Below, piece by piece: positions 9,568-18,079 of a stretch of DNA of 64,000 bases. The DNA comes from Vitreimonas flagellata (GTDB taxonomy: Bacteria; Pseudomonadota; Alphaproteobacteria; Caulobacterales; Aquidulcibacteraceae). Position numbers and translations under genes: made by a program. The notes below the pieces were generated by a model. The model saw nothing but the letters and a program-made list of their open reading frames with translations. It was not told the origin of the DNA and made no database searches. How positions within the stretch are numbered: position 1 is the first letter of the stretch; every line of letters starts with the position of its first letter. The stretch covers positions 372,001-436,000 of the forward strand of contig NZ_SBJL01000004.1 of NCBI RefSeq assembly GCF_004634425.1, in the 5' to 3' direction.

Positions 9568-10844
9568 GCGTTCTCTGCCGCTAGAGCTTCGGCGGCCAGC
9601 ACAAACGATCCGCAGATCAACACACGCGGCGCAGGCAACTGCGCCGCGTTTTGCATGGCGATGGCGAGGGATGGCGCCGTGGTGCTGTCGATTCCAAGCT
9701 TGTCGCCAAGGGCTGCGAGTTCGTTCGTCGAGACGTGATCGTCCGCGAGCGGCACGGCGATGATGTGATCGGCGAAGCGTGCGAGAGCGGCGATGAAAAG
9801 TGTCGCGTCCTTGCGCTTGCGCAGACCGACGATGGCGATGTTCTTGCCGCCGCGTCGGGCTTTCATGTCTTGCATCGCGTAGGAAAGCGCGACGCCCGCG
9901 TGCGCATTGTGGCCGCCATCAACCCATACTTCGCCGCCAATCGCGCGGATCGGTGCGCTGAGAGCGCCGCGTGTGAGTGGCTGCAAGCGCGCCGGCCATG
10001 TGGCGTCGGCGATGCCTTTTGCGAATGCGTCGTGAGAAAGATCGGGGCGCCAGCGCATGAGCGCGGCGCAGGCGAGGCCGGCGTTTTCGATTTGATGCGC
10101 GCCGGCGAGCGCGGGCAGCGGCAGATCGAGCGCGCGGGTTTCGGTCTGCACGACGAGGCGGCCGGCATTAGCGTAAGCGTCCCAATCTTGGCCGTGCTGC
10201 AGGAGTGGCGCGTTAACGTGTGCGGCGTGCGCTACGAGGATGTCGCAGGCTTCATCGGGTTGACGCGCGATGATGGCGGGTGTGTTCGGTTTGATGATGC
10301 CGGCTTTGTGCGTGGCGATTTCGGTGAGTGTGGCGCCGAGAACGTCTTGGTGATCGAGATCGATGGGCGTGATCGCGCTGAGCGCGGGCGTCACGACATT
10401 GGTCGAATCATCGCGCCCGCCCATACCCGTTTCGAGCAGAACGAGGTCGGCAGGCGTTTCGCTGAAGAGCAGGAAGGCGGCGGCGACCTGCGCGTCGAAT
10501 TGGGTGAGGTCGCGGGAGATTGCGGCGATGTGCTCGGCGGCAAGAATGAGCGCTTCTTCGCTTGCGGGCGCACCCGAGACCACGAAGCGCTCGTTCAGCT
10601 TGAAGAGATGCGGCTTCGTGTAGGTGTGCACGCGCAGGCCCGCCGCTTCGGCGATGGCGCGCATGAAGGCGATGGTGGAGCCTTTGCCGTTGGTGCCGGC
10701 GACGTGGATGATCGGCGGCAGCTTGCTTTGCGGATTGCCGAGGGCGGCGAGCGTCGCGCGCAGCGGCGCAAGATCGAGCGCTTTGCCGTGGCCGAATTCT
10801 GGGCCGAAGAGCGCGTCGAAGTGCTCAAGCGCGGAATCGCGCAA
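9564..10844 (-). CDS. folC: Bifunctional folylpolyglutamate / dihydrofolate synthase FolC
   Basis: The 426-residue ligase has the Mur-ligase-type P-loop [14 protein letters not shown] near residue 45 and [12 protein letters not shown], both characteristic of FolC. It adds glutamate to dihydropteroate and folates. The start is TTG at 10844, two bases after the accD stop, with GGAG five bases upstream. It is the last gene of the trpF-trpB-trpA-accD-folC run, the usual alphaproteobacterial order. Confidence 0.93.
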   Translation of the reverse strand: MRDSALEHFDALFGPEFGHGKALDLAPLRATLAALGNPQSKLPPIIHVAGTNGKGSTIAFMRAIAEAAGLRVHTYTKPHLFKLNERFVVSGAPASEEALILAAEHIAAISRDLTQFDAQVAAAFLLFSETPADLVLLETGMGGRDDSTNVVTPALSAITPIDLDHQDVLGATLTEIATHKAGIIKPNTPAIIARQPDEACDILVAHAAHVNAPLLQHGQDWDAYANAGRLVVQTETRALDLPLPALAGAHQIENAGLACAALMRWRPDLSHDAFAKGIADATWPARLQPLTRGALSAPIRAIGGEVWVDGGHNAHAGVALSYAMQDMKARRGGKNIAIVGLRKRKDATLFIAALARFADHIIAVPLADDHVSTNELAALGDKLGIDSTTAPSLAIAMQNAAQLPAPRVLICGSFVLAAEALAAENA

Positions 10845-10846
10845 GT

Positions 10847-11836
10847 TTACTCCGCCGCCTTCGCGCGCACTGTCTTCGCGCTCGGCTTACGCTTACCGCT
10901 GCGCGGCGCATCGGCTTCTTCATCCGCCGCCGCGATGTCAGTCAGCTCAAACGTCTCGCCACTATCGCCTTGCTTGGCTGCATTCTTGTGCATCAGCACC
11001 GAGAGCAGCGTGGCGATCGTCGCCTTCAGTTGGCGGCGATCGACGACGAGATCGACCATGCCTTTGTCGAGCAGATATTCCGAGCGCTGGAATCCTTCCG
11101 GCAATTTCTGACGGATGGTTTGTTCGATCACGCGCGGGCCAGCGAAGCCGATCAAAGCGCCGGGCTCAGCGAGATGCACGTCGCCAAGCATCGCGTACGA
11201 CGCGGTGACGCCGCCCGTGGTCGGGTCGGCGAGCACGACGATGTAAGGCAGGCCTGCTTCGCGCAGCATTTGGATTGCCAGCGTCGTGCGCGGCATCTGC
11301 ATCAGCGAGAGTATGCCTTCCTGCATGCGCGCGCCGCCGGAGGACGTAACCATGATCATCGCGGCTTTGCGGCGCACGGCGGCTTCAGCGGCAGTGACGA
11401 AGCCCTCGCCGGCGGCCATGCCGAGCGAGCCGCCCATGAATTCGAAATCTTGCACCAGCACGACAGCATGCGCGCCGCCGATGCGGCCATAGCCAGCGGC
11501 CATGCAATCTTCGCGGCCGACTTTGGCGCGCGCGCTCTTCAAGCGGTCGACGTATTTTTTATCGTCTTTGAATTTCAGCGGATCGGCGGCGACCTTTGGC
11601 AACAGGATCGTCTGCCAGGCTTGGTCGTCGAACATTTGCTTGAAGCGCGCGTCGGGGCCGATGCGCATATGGAAGCCCGAGGGCGTCACCCAATCGGAGG
11701 CTTCCAGCTCCGAGCGATAGATCAATTCGCCGCTCAGCGGGTCCTTGATCCAGAGATTGTCCGGCGTGTCGCGCTTTTCCTCGTCGCCCTTTTTCTTGGC
11801 GAGGCCCGGTCGCGCGAAATTTGACAGCCAGTTCAT
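10847..11836 (-). CDS. accD: Acetyl-CoA carboxylase carboxyltransferase subunit beta
   Basis: The 329-residue subunit transfers carboxyl from biotin to acetyl-CoA with AccA in the first step of fatty-acid synthesis. The crotonase-like core is well conserved ([52 protein letters not shown]). The N-terminal region that normally forms a four-cysteine zinc ribbon is present in outline ([28 protein letters not shown]), but all four cysteines are replaced and there is no Cys in the first 100 residues. The C-terminal tail is rich in acidic and then basic residues. It starts 13 bp after trpA. Confidence 0.94.
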   Translation of the reverse strand: MNWLSNFARPGLAKKKGDEEKRDTPDNLWIKDPLSGELIYRSELEASDWVTPSGFHMRIGPDARFKQMFDDQAWQTILLPKVAADPLKFKDDKKYVDRLKSARAKVGREDCMAAGYGRIGGAHAVVLVQDFEFMGGSLGMAAGEGFVTAAEAAVRRKAAMIMVTSSGGARMQEGILSLMQMPRTTLAIQMLREAGLPYIVVLADPTTGGVTASYAMLGDVHLAEPGALIGFAGPRVIEQTIRQKLPEGFQRSEYLLDKGMVDLVVDRRQLKATIATLLSVLMHKNAAKQGDSGETFELTDIAAADEEADAPRSGKRKPSAKTVRAKAAE

Positions 11837-11849
11837 GCGGGTGTCCCTT

Positions 11850-12662
11850 TTATTGCCCGCGCGCAGTGCGGACAGCTTCGCTCAGCTGTTTCACTTTGCG
11901 CAAGACGCGTTCGACGGCTTGCTCAGAGCCGCCAGCCGCGATTTCATCAACAAACGCCGAACCGACGACGACGGCGTCAGCGTCTTGGGCGATGGCGCGC
12001 GCCGCTTCCGGTGTGCGCACGCCGAAGCCCACGGCGATGGGTAATTCCGTGGCGCGCTTGATGCGCTCCACCGCGGCGCGCACGTCTTCGGATGTCGCTG
12101 CGTTCGCGCCTGTGACGCCTGCGACGGAGACATAATACAGGAATCCGGAGGCGCCTTCGAGCACATTGGTTAAACGGTTATCGTCGGTGGTCGGCGTGGC
12201 CAGGCGGATGATCGAGAGATCATTGGGCGCGAAAGCGGCGCGGAGCGGGGAATCTTCTTCCGGCGGCAGGTCGACGATGATGGCGCCATCGGCGCCGGCG
12301 TTCGTCATTTCGCGCGAGAACAATTCGTAGCTCATTTGCTCAACGGGATTGGCGTAGCCCATCAGGATGAGCGGCGTGGTTTGATCCTCGGCGCGGAAGC
12401 GGAGCGCGAGATCGAGCGTCTTGCGCAGAGAGCCGCCCGCTTTCAGCGCGCGTTGTGCGGCGAGTTGGATCGAAACGCCGTCAGCCATCGGATCGGAGAA
12501 GGGAAAGCCAAGCTCGATCACGTCCGCGCCTGCGGCGGGTAGCCCGCGCAGGATTTCAAAGCAGGTCTCATGATCAGGATCGCTCGCCATGATGTAGGCG
12601 ACGAGGCCAGCGCGGCCCTCGCGCTTGAGCGATGCGAAGCGGGTGGAGAGGCGGGTCATCAA
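11850..12662 (-). CDS. trpA: Tryptophan synthase alpha chain
   Basis: The 270-residue TIM barrel cleaves indole-3-glycerol phosphate to indole, which is channelled to TrpB. The catalytic glutamate sits in [16 protein letters not shown] with the second catalytic aspartate in DPMADG, and the phosphate-binding [12 protein letters not shown] and VVVGSAFVD loops are intact. Two adjacent Met codons (12,662 and 12,659) could each be the start. It is separated from trpB by a 109-bp gap holding a palindromic repeat, while the spacing to accD downstream is tight. Confidence 0.95.
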   Translation of the reverse strand: MMTRLSTRFASLKREGRAGLVAYIMASDPDHETCFEILRGLPAAGADVIELGFPFSDPMADGVSIQLAAQRALKAGGSLRKTLDLALRFRAEDQTTPLILMGYANPVEQMSYELFSREMTNAGADGAIIVDLPPEEDSPLRAAFAPNDLSIIRLATPTTDDNRLTNVLEGASGFLYYVSVAGVTGANAATSEDVRAAVERIKRATELPIAVGFGVRTPEAARAIAQDADAVVVGSAFVDEIAAGGSEQAVERVLRKVKQLSEAVRTARGQ

Positions 12663-12771
12663 ATCCTCACCCGCTTACGAGGGGAGGGGGCGTGGGCAAC
12701 GTCCCCCTTCGTCTCGCGGCTGCGCCGCGTTCCACTTCCCCCGCAAGCGGGGGAAGATGAGTGAGCGCCGC
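12663..12771. repeat. Intergenic palindromic repeat between trpB and trpA
   Basis: The 109-bp gap holds a near-perfect dyad at 12,735-12,756: ten-base arms starting CTTCCCCCGC around a two-base AA centre. It is preceded by a GAGGGGAGGGGGCGTGGGC tract and a second weak dyad, GGCTGCGCC. The composition and position inside an operon are those of dispersed REP-like elements. It could fold in the trp mRNA and lower expression of the distal genes, but that is inference. Confidence 0.6.
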
Positions 12772-13986
12772 TCATATCTTCACCCCAAGCGCATCCGCTA
12801 CGGTGAACACGTCTTTGTCGCCGCGGCCGCAGAGGTTCAGGATGAGGAGGCCGCCTTTGCCGATCTCTTGCGCGACTTCGCCGACGCGCGCCAAAGCGTG
12901 CGAAGGTTCGAGCGCGGGCAGGATGCCTTCGAGACGGGCGCAGAGTTTGAAGGCTTCGAGCGCTTCGTCGTCAGTGCAGCTTAGATATTTCGCGCGGCCG
13001 ATGTCGGCGAGATAGGAGTGTTCGGGGCCGACGCCGGGATAGTCGAGACCGGCGCTGATCGAATGGCCTTCGAGAATCTGGCCGTCTTCGTCTTGCAAAA
13101 GATAGGTGCGGTTGCCGTGCAGCACGCCGGGCTTGCCGCCATTAATCGCCGCCGCGTGCTTGTTGTAAACGTCGAGACCGAAGCCCGCCGCTTCGACGCC
13201 ATAGAGCTTCACACTCTCGTCGTTGAGGAACGGATGGAAGAGGCCGATCGCGTTGGAGCCGCCGCCTATGCACGCCATCACCGCGTCCGGCAGACGGCCT
13301 TCGCGTTCGAGCATTTGCGCGCGCGCTTCGCGACCGATCACGCTTTGGAAGTCGCGCACCATTTCTGGATACGGGTGCGGGCCGGCGGCGGTGCCGATGC
13401 AATAGAACGTGTCGTGCACGTTGGTGACCCAATCGCGCAGCGCTTCGTTCATTGCGTCTTTCAGCGTGGCGTTTCCGCTGGTGACGGGGCGCACTTCGGC
13501 GCCGAGCAGCTTCATGCGGAAGACGTTGGGCTTCTGGCGCTCGATGTCGGTCGCGCCCATGAACACGACGCAGGGCAGGCCCAGGCGCGCGCAAATGGTG
13601 GCGGTGGCGACACCGTGTTGGCCGGCGCCGGTTTCGGCGATGATGCGCGTCTTGCCCATGCGCAGCGCGAGCAGCACTTGGCCGAGGCAATTGTTGATCT
13701 TATGCGCGCCGGTGTGATTGAGCTCGTCGCGTTTGAAGTAAATCTTCGCGCCGCCGAAATGCGCGGTCATGCGCTCAGCGAAATAGAGCGGCGACGGGCG
13801 GCCCACATAATGGGTCCAGAAATCCGCCATCGTCGCGGCGAACGCCGGGTCGGCCTGGGCTTCGCGATAGGCGCGCTCCAGGTCGAGGATCAGCGGCATC
13901 AGGGTTTCGGCCACGAAGCGCCCGCCATATTGGCCGAAGCGGCCATCAGCGTCGGGCAAGTCCTGCCAGTTACGTCTCGCGTCCAT
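12772..13986 (-). CDS. trpB: Tryptophan synthase beta chain
   Basis: The 404-residue PLP enzyme condenses indole with serine. The PLP lysine lies in [12 protein letters not shown], the glycine-rich phosphate loop is [12 protein letters not shown], and [11 protein letters not shown] is the usual catalytic segment. I start at ATG 13,986, eight bases after the trpF stop. The reading frame stays open 67 codons further upstream, but that part lies inside trpF and has no TrpB similarity. Confidence 0.96.
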   Translation of the reverse strand: MDARRNWQDLPDADGRFGQYGGRFVAETLMPLILDLERAYREAQADPAFAATMADFWTHYVGRPSPLYFAERMTAHFGGAKIYFKRDELNHTGAHKINNCLGQVLLALRMGKTRIIAETGAGQHGVATATICARLGLPCVVFMGATDIERQKPNVFRMKLLGAEVRPVTSGNATLKDAMNEALRDWVTNVHDTFYCIGTAAGPHPYPEMVRDFQSVIGREARAQMLEREGRLPDAVMACIGGGSNAIGLFHPFLNDESVKLYGVEAAGFGLDVYNKHAAAINGGKPGVLHGNRTYLLQDEDGQILEGHSISAGLDYPGVGPEHSYLADIGRAKYLSCTDDEALEAFKLCARLEGILPALEPSHALARVGEVAQEIGKGGLLILNLCGRGDKDVFTVADALGVKI

Positions 13987-13994
13987 CGGGTAGC

Positions 13995-14627
13995 TTAGGC
14001 TCGGGCTGCCGCCAAGAATTGGGCGATTTTGTTCGGGTCCTTTAGGCCGGGGGCGCTTTCCACGCCAGAGGACACGTCCACAAGGCTGGCGCCCGAAGCT
14101 GCAATCGCCTCTGCCACGTTCTCCGGATTGAGCCCGCCAGACAAGAACCAAGGCCGGCCAAAGCGCCGCCCGGCCAGGATTGCCCAATCAAACGCCAGCG
14201 CATTGCCGCCTGGAAGCCCGCCTGGAGGCGCTTTGGCGTCGAACAAGAGCATTTCAGCCGCCGGCTCGAAGGCGGCTGCCTGGGCCAGGTCGTCCGTTCG
14301 GGCGATCCCGAGGGCCTTGATCACGCCGCGCTGGGCGAATTGGCGCAGCTGGGCTGTCCTGGCCGGGCTCTCGTCACCGTGGGCCTGGACCCAGTCGGGG
14401 CGCACTTTTTCGGCGATCTCGGCCAACAGCTCGTCGTCAGCGTCCACGGTAACGGCGACTACGTCCGCACGCCCCTTCACCCGCCGCGCCAACGCCGCCG
14501 CATGCGCCATCGCCACGTGGCGCGGGCTCTTCGGGAAGAACACGAGGCCGACATACCGCGCGCCGCCCGCCAGCGCCGCGTCCAACGCGTCGGCGCTGGT
14601 GATGCCGCAGATTTTGGATTCAGCCAT
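13995..14627 (-). CDS. trpF: Phosphoribosylanthranilate isomerase
   Basis: This 210-residue TIM barrel catalyses the Amadori rearrangement of phosphoribosylanthranilate, the step before indole-glycerol phosphate synthase. [12 protein letters not shown] at the N-terminus carries the catalytic cysteine, VQAHGDES and [10 protein letters not shown] mark the middle strands (the latter containing the catalytic aspartate), and [10 protein letters not shown] plus VDVSSGVES form the phosphate site. It is the first gene of the trpFBA-accD-folC operon. A GC hairpin lies just upstream. Confidence 0.94.
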   Translation of the reverse strand: MAESKICGITSADALDAALAGGARYVGLVFFPKSPRHVAMAHAAALARRVKGRADVVAVTVDADDELLAEIAEKVRPDWVQAHGDESPARTAQLRQFAQRGVIKALGIARTDDLAQAAAFEPAAEMLLFDAKAPPGGLPGGNALAFDWAILAGRRFGRPWFLSGGLNPENVAEAIAASGASLVDVSSGVESAPGLKDPNKIAQFLAAARA

Positions 14628-14642
14628 GGACGAGAGAGGTAG

Positions 14643-14662
14643 GCGCGGCGCGAACGCCGCGC
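14643..14662 (-). terminator. Strong hairpin between mscL and trpF
   Basis: GCGCGGCG and CGCCGCGC pair perfectly around a CGAA tetraloop, nine bases after the mscL stop. No long U-run follows (CTACCTCTCTC on the minus strand), so this may be a weak or Rho-assisted terminator separating mscL from the trp operon. Confidence 0.4.
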
Positions 14663-14670
14663 AATGCGAC

Positions 14671-15105
14671 TTACTTCTTCAGCAGATCGCGGATTTCCGT
14701 GAGTAGCTTGATGTCCGGCGGTGTTTCGGCGACGGGCGCGGGCTTGGCTTCTTCCTTGCGCTTCATCGCATTCATGCCTTTCACAACGAGGAAGAGCACC
14801 CAAGCGACGATCGCGAACTTGATCGCGGAATTGATGAACTTGCCGTAGTTGATCGCAACTTCTGGCGCCGCAGGAACGTGGTTTGCCGCGCCCTCCGCGC
14901 CGACGGCGGCCGTTGCTTCTTTCAGCACGAGCTTCAGCGTCGAGAAGTCGATGCCCGCGAGCAGCAAGCCAATCGGCGGCATGACGATGTCGTCGACGAG
15001 CGAAGAGACGATCGTGCCGAATGCGGCGCCGATGATCACCCCGACGGCGAGATCGACCACGTTGCCCTTGAGCGCGAACTCACGGAACTCTTTGAACACC
15101 GACAT
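14671..15105 (-). CDS. mscL: Large-conductance mechanosensitive channel MscL
   Basis: The 144-residue inner-membrane protein opens under membrane tension to release solutes on osmotic downshock. It begins [30 protein letters not shown], the MscL N-terminal amphipathic helix and pore-lining TM1, then a periplasmic loop. A second TM helix ([16 protein letters not shown]) and a charged C-terminal helix follow. The ATG at 15,105 is fixed by this alignment; upstream in-frame sequence has no MscL similarity. Confidence 0.95.
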   Translation of the reverse strand: MSVFKEFREFALKGNVVDLAVGVIIGAAFGTIVSSLVDDIVMPPIGLLLAGIDFSTLKLVLKEATAAVGAEGAANHVPAAPEVAINYGKFINSAIKFAIVAWVLFLVVKGMNAMKRKEEAKPAPVAETPPDIKLLTEIRDLLKK

Positions 15106-15231
15106 AAGCAAACTCCGCTTTGTTCCGCCGATTGCATGACAGGCTTCGCCGTAAGTTTCCAGCCTCGCAAAAGTTGACAGGCTCGCCCTGCATCCGGACA
15201 TTGTGCGCGGGACGATGGAAGGGGCTAGCAC

Positions 15232-16263
15232 ATGAACTTTGGAACGCTGTGGCGTGTGATTTGGCCTGAGCGCGGGCCGCTTTTCGTTGTCGTCGGCGGC
15301 ATCGTTTCGCTGGCCGGCGATTTCGCGAGCTTTCTCGGCAATATCGCCTCGCCGCAAATCTTGGTCTGGCCGGCTGTTGGCCTTGCGGGCCTGCTCTCAT
15401 GGTTCTGCTTGGGCCAGGTGAGCAAGGTTCCCGCCGGCGCGGAAGCGGCCGTGCAGGAAGAAGCGATCCAGTGTCGCGAGTGCGATGCGTTTCGGGTCAT
15501 GCTGTTTGCCAGCGTGGGCGTCGTGCTGTTGCTGCTGGCCGGCCAAGGCACAACGGCAACTGAACGGATCGGCACGCAACTTGGCTTGATCCAAGAAGAT
15601 GTCAGCGCGATCCGCGAAGACGCCACCGCCATTCGTGATGTGACGTCCTCGGCGGAATTGGTGCGCAATCCGCGCTCAGCGGCGGACTTTTTCCGCAATG
15701 CTTGGATCTACAACATGGTGCGGCGCGACAATGCCGCTGCGTGGGATTCCATTCAGGAGCTCTATGGCCGCCATACGCCGAACAAGCTCGACGCCGCAGA
15801 ACTCTATTTCAACGCGGGCCGGATGAGTCTGACGCGCGATCAGCTGATGGCGCAGATGATTGAAGTTGGCCGTTCGCGGCGCGACGCGGCCATGCTGGTG
15901 ATCGCCGCGCGCAATATGGAATCGAACGAAGAGGCCTTTGCGCTTTATGACGAAGCGCGCGCCATCGATCCGGACATGCCGTTCGCGTATTGGGACGTGG
16001 CGCGCGTGCAGTTGATGCAGATCACCAATGGCGCCACGTCGCGCGACAACCTCGCGTCCGCGCAAGCTGCGGTGGCGGGGCACGAGCGCTTCCTTGAGGT
16101 GGCGTCGCGCAAGCCTGTGGCCAGCTATTTCTATCTGCCGCAGCACCAGGCGGATTTCGAGTCGCTGGCGCGCAGCCAGCTAGAATCCTTCCGATCGAAT
16201 GCGCAAACCTGGGAGCGGATCGTCCAGCAGCAGGACGAAATGCTGGCGCGCCAGAGGCGCTAG
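15232..16263 (+). CDS. Membrane-anchored protein with helical-repeat tail, function unknown
   Basis: I do not recognise a characterised family in this 343-residue protein. It has two closely spaced hydrophobic segments near residues 15-60 and a third near 85-105 ([14 protein letters not shown]). A short heptad-like stretch follows ([24 protein letters not shown]), then a soluble, mostly helical C-terminal half with TPR-like pairs ([42 protein letters not shown]). It probably sits in the inner membrane. It overlaps the convergent tetR gene by 4 bp. A CxxC pair (CREC, near residue 80) is the only obvious metal or redox candidate. Confidence 0.7.
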   Translation: MNFGTLWRVIWPERGPLFVVVGGIVSLAGDFASFLGNIASPQILVWPAVGLAGLLSWFCLGQVSKVPAGAEAAVQEEAIQCRECDAFRVMLFASVGVVLLLLAGQGTTATERIGTQLGLIQEDVSAIREDATAIRDVTSSAELVRNPRSAADFFRNAWIYNMVRRDNAAAWDSIQELYGRHTPNKLDAAELYFNAGRMSLTRDQLMAQMIEVGRSRRDAAMLVIAARNMESNEEAFALYDEARAIDPDMPFAYWDVARVQLMQITNGATSRDNLASAQAAVAGHERFLEVASRKPVASYFYLPQHQADFESLARSQLESFRSNAQTWERIVQQQDEMLARQRR

Positions 16264-16838
16264 ACTTTCGCGAGCAGGCCTTGCGCTAGTCTCTTATAGG
16301 CGGCGCGGGCCTGTTTGCTGGCGTTGGCGGGATCGTCGGACGTCGCAATCTGCAGCGCGCCTTGCGTGAACGCGCCAAAGAGCAGATGCGCGAGCATCGG
16401 GATCATGCGTTTGGGGATGAGCCCGTCATCGGCGAGATGGCCGAGCGCATGCTCACCTAGGCCGATGCGCAATTTCTCTTGCATCGCCGTCCATTCGACG
16501 TGGCCCAGCACCGAGGGCCCGTCCATCAGCAGGAGGCGGCGCGCGTCTTTGCTCTCGTAGGCATCGAATAGGATGTCGCCGCCGGTGACGATCTCGTCGG
16601 CGAGGTGAGCCACATGGCCCATCGTTTCCTTGGTGACGTGCGCCATGATGTCGTCGAGCACGCTTTCGCAGGCGGCGCGGAAGAGGTCGGTTTTGTCGGC
16701 GAACTGATAATAGACCGCGCCCTTGGTGAGCCCGGCGGCGGCGGCGATTTCATCCACCGACACATCGGCAAAGCCGCGCGCGCTGAAGAGCTTGCGCGCA
16801 GCGGCGACCAGGCGTTCGCGATTTCCCGTTGACGTCAT
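16260..16838 (-). CDS. TetR-family transcriptional repressor
   Basis: The 192-residue protein has the standard TetR N-terminal helix-turn-helix (residues about 10-55, ARKLFSARGFADVSVDEIAAAAGLTKGAVYYQFADKTDLF split over its three helices) and a divergent ligand-binding C-terminal domain (LLLMDGPSVLGHVEW). It is divergent from the membrane gene at 16,868. Two copies of a CATACT-N3-AGTATG palindrome fill the 29 bp between the start codons, so it almost certainly represses itself and its neighbour. The inducer cannot be read from sequence. Confidence 0.92.
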   Translation of the reverse strand: MTSTGNRERLVAAARKLFSARGFADVSVDEIAAAAGLTKGAVYYQFADKTDLFRAACESVLDDIMAHVTKETMGHVAHLADEIVTGGDILFDAYESKDARRLLLMDGPSVLGHVEWTAMQEKLRIGLGEHALGHLADDGLIPKRMIPMLAHLLFGAFTQGALQIATSDDPANASKQARAAYKRLAQGLLAKV

Positions 16839-16850
16839 ACTTCGAGTATG
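16836..16850. promoter_or_regulatory. TetR operator copy 1
   Basis: CATACTTCGAGTATG is a perfect 6-bp inverted repeat with a 3-bp centre. Its first three bases are the tetR start codon on the minus strand. Confidence 0.75.
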
Positions 16851-16855
16851 ATCTT

Positions 16856-16870
16856 CATACTCTCAGTATG
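16856..16870. promoter_or_regulatory. TetR operator copy 2
   Basis: CATACTCTCAGTATG has the same arms as copy 1, centred 20 bp away (two helical turns, same DNA face). Its last three bases are the ATG of the plus-strand membrane gene. Confidence 0.75.
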
Positions 16871-17476
16871 ACAAGCGCTCGCTCCTTCTCCACGCCCACG
16901 ACTATCGGCCTGGCCACTTTAGCTGTGCTGGGCGTCGTCGCTTATGGCTATGCCGAGTATGGCGGCTGGAACGCGGACGGCGCGGGCGCAGCGGCGCGCT
17001 ACACGGCGCGCTTCTCATTTCCGATCTTCGTCCTGGCGTGGTCCGCGTCCGCGTTGGCGACGCTCTGGCCCGGTGGCTGGCGGAGCGTGATGCTGCGCAG
17101 GCGGCGCGCGATTGGCTTGAGCTTCGCCGCCGCGCATTTCGTGCATTTCGCGGCGCTGCTGATTGCGGTGTGCGTGTTTGCGGCGCAGCCGAGTGCGAAG
17201 ACCATCTATGGCGGCGGCTTCACCTATGTGTTGATCGCTGCGATGGCGCTGACGTCGAACGATTGGTCCGTGCGTAAGCTTGGCCCGCGCAATTGGAAGA
17301 TGCTGCACACGTTCGGCGGCCTCGCCATCGCGATCGTGTTCACGGTTTCATATTTGGGGCGGCTGGACGAGAAGCCCTGGCTCGCGATCCCTGCGCTCAC
17401 GCTTTTGGGAAGCGCCGCTGCGCTGAAGGTGTTTGTTTGGATGAAGAAGCGTGCGCCGCAGCGGGCCGTATCCTGA
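16868..17476 (+). CDS. Six-helix membrane protein, ferric-reductase-like transmembrane domain
   Basis: The 202-residue protein has about six hydrophobic helices. Histidines in the third helix (SFAAAHFVHFAALL) and fifth helix (WKMLHTFGGLAIAI), and the preceding RRAIGL motif, match the haem-binding pattern of ferric-reductase-like/MsrQ membrane domains. A role in transmembrane electron transfer is likely, but the partner is not in the window. The ATG at 16,868 lies in a TetR operator and leaves no room for a ribosome-binding site, so the transcript may be leaderless or start very close to the ATG. An in-frame TTG at 16,829 is a weaker choice. Confidence 0.72.
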   Translation: MTSARSFSTPTTIGLATLAVLGVVAYGYAEYGGWNADGAGAAARYTARFSFPIFVLAWSASALATLWPGGWRSVMLRRRRAIGLSFAAAHFVHFAALLIAVCVFAAQPSAKTIYGGGFTYVLIAAMALTSNDWSVRKLGPRNWKMLHTFGGLAIAIVFTVSYLGRLDEKPWLAIPALTLLGSAAALKVFVWMKKRAPQRAVS

Positions 17477-17479
17477 CTC

Positions 17480-17632
17480 CACCCATTCCCGCGGCGATGC
17501 AAAGCATCGAGCCCGAGACCCATAAACCAAGACGGCGGCAGCACACGTACGATCGACACGCGCGCGTAAATTTCAGCTCGTAGAGTTTATGGGTCCCGGA
17601 CTTGTCGCTGCGCGCCAATCCGGGAATGGGTG
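17480..17632. repeat. 153-bp symmetric inverted-repeat element
   Basis: Outer arms CACCCATTCCCG (17,480-17,491) and CGGGAATGGGTG (17,621-17,632) are perfect complements. Inner arms GACCCATAAAC (17,517-17,527) and GTTTATGGGTC (17,585-17,595) are also perfect. The 25-base segments between the arms are equal in length on both sides and partly complementary, with a 57-base centre. It fills the gap between two convergent genes and looks like a dispersed non-coding repeat (REP/MITE-like). It may serve as a bidirectional terminator. Confidence 0.65.
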
Positions 17633-17638
17633 TTGAGC

Positions 17639-17929
17639 CTACGGCTCTTCGCCGCCATTCACTTTGAGGCGCAGCTCTTTGCCGGGTTTGAAGAAGGGCA
17701 CTTTCTTGGCGGCGACTTTCACGGCATCGCCCGTGCGTGGGTTGCGGCCGGTGCGGGCGTCGCGCTTGCGCACGGAGAATGCGCCGAAGCCGCGCAGCTC
17801 GACGCGACCGTCTTGGGCGAGCGCGGTCGAGATTTCATCGAGCACCACGTCCACGGCGTGCTCGATTTCGGCGGCCTTGAGCGGCGCCATTTCTTCTTGA
17901 AGCTTGGCGACCAATTCCGAGCGCAGCAT
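17639..17929 (-). CDS. ihfB: Integration host factor subunit beta
   Basis: The 96-residue HU/IHF-family DNA-bending protein starts MLRSELVAKLQ and carries GFGAFSVRKRDARTGRNPRTGD, containing the beta-arm with the intercalating proline. It pairs with IhfA to bend DNA at specific sites in recombination, replication and transcription. I chose ATG 17,929 because the 21 upstream in-frame codons have no family similarity. It lies downstream of rpsA on the same strand, the usual alphaproteobacterial order, but a terminator sits between them. Confidence 0.92.
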   Translation of the reverse strand: MLRSELVAKLQEEMAPLKAAEIEHAVDVVLDEISTALAQDGRVELRGFGAFSVRKRDARTGRNPRTGDAVKVAAKKVPFFKPGKELRLKVNGGEEP

Positions 17930-18013
17930 GGCCGGTGGTTCCCCTATTGCCCGTCCTGCCCAGATAGAGCCGTCTGGAAGCGCCGGCGTCAACCGTCCAT
18001 CGACTTGAAACTT

Positions 18014-18052
18014 TGAAAGAAAAGGCCCGACGCGGGGTCCGCGCCGGGCCTT
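18014..18052 (-). terminator. Rho-independent terminator of rpsA
   Basis: A 14-bp stem (18,022-18,035 with 18,039-18,052, one A/C mismatch) with a 3-base loop is followed on the minus strand by TTTTCTTTC. It lies 28 bases beyond the rpsA stop and should partly insulate ihfB. Confidence 0.8.
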
Positions 18053-18079
18053 CTTGACATAATTGATGCCGGTAGTCGC

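Noticed and set aside
9651-11111. Long plus-strand open frame across folC and accD
   Set aside because: It is a shadow of two clearly identified minus-strand genes.
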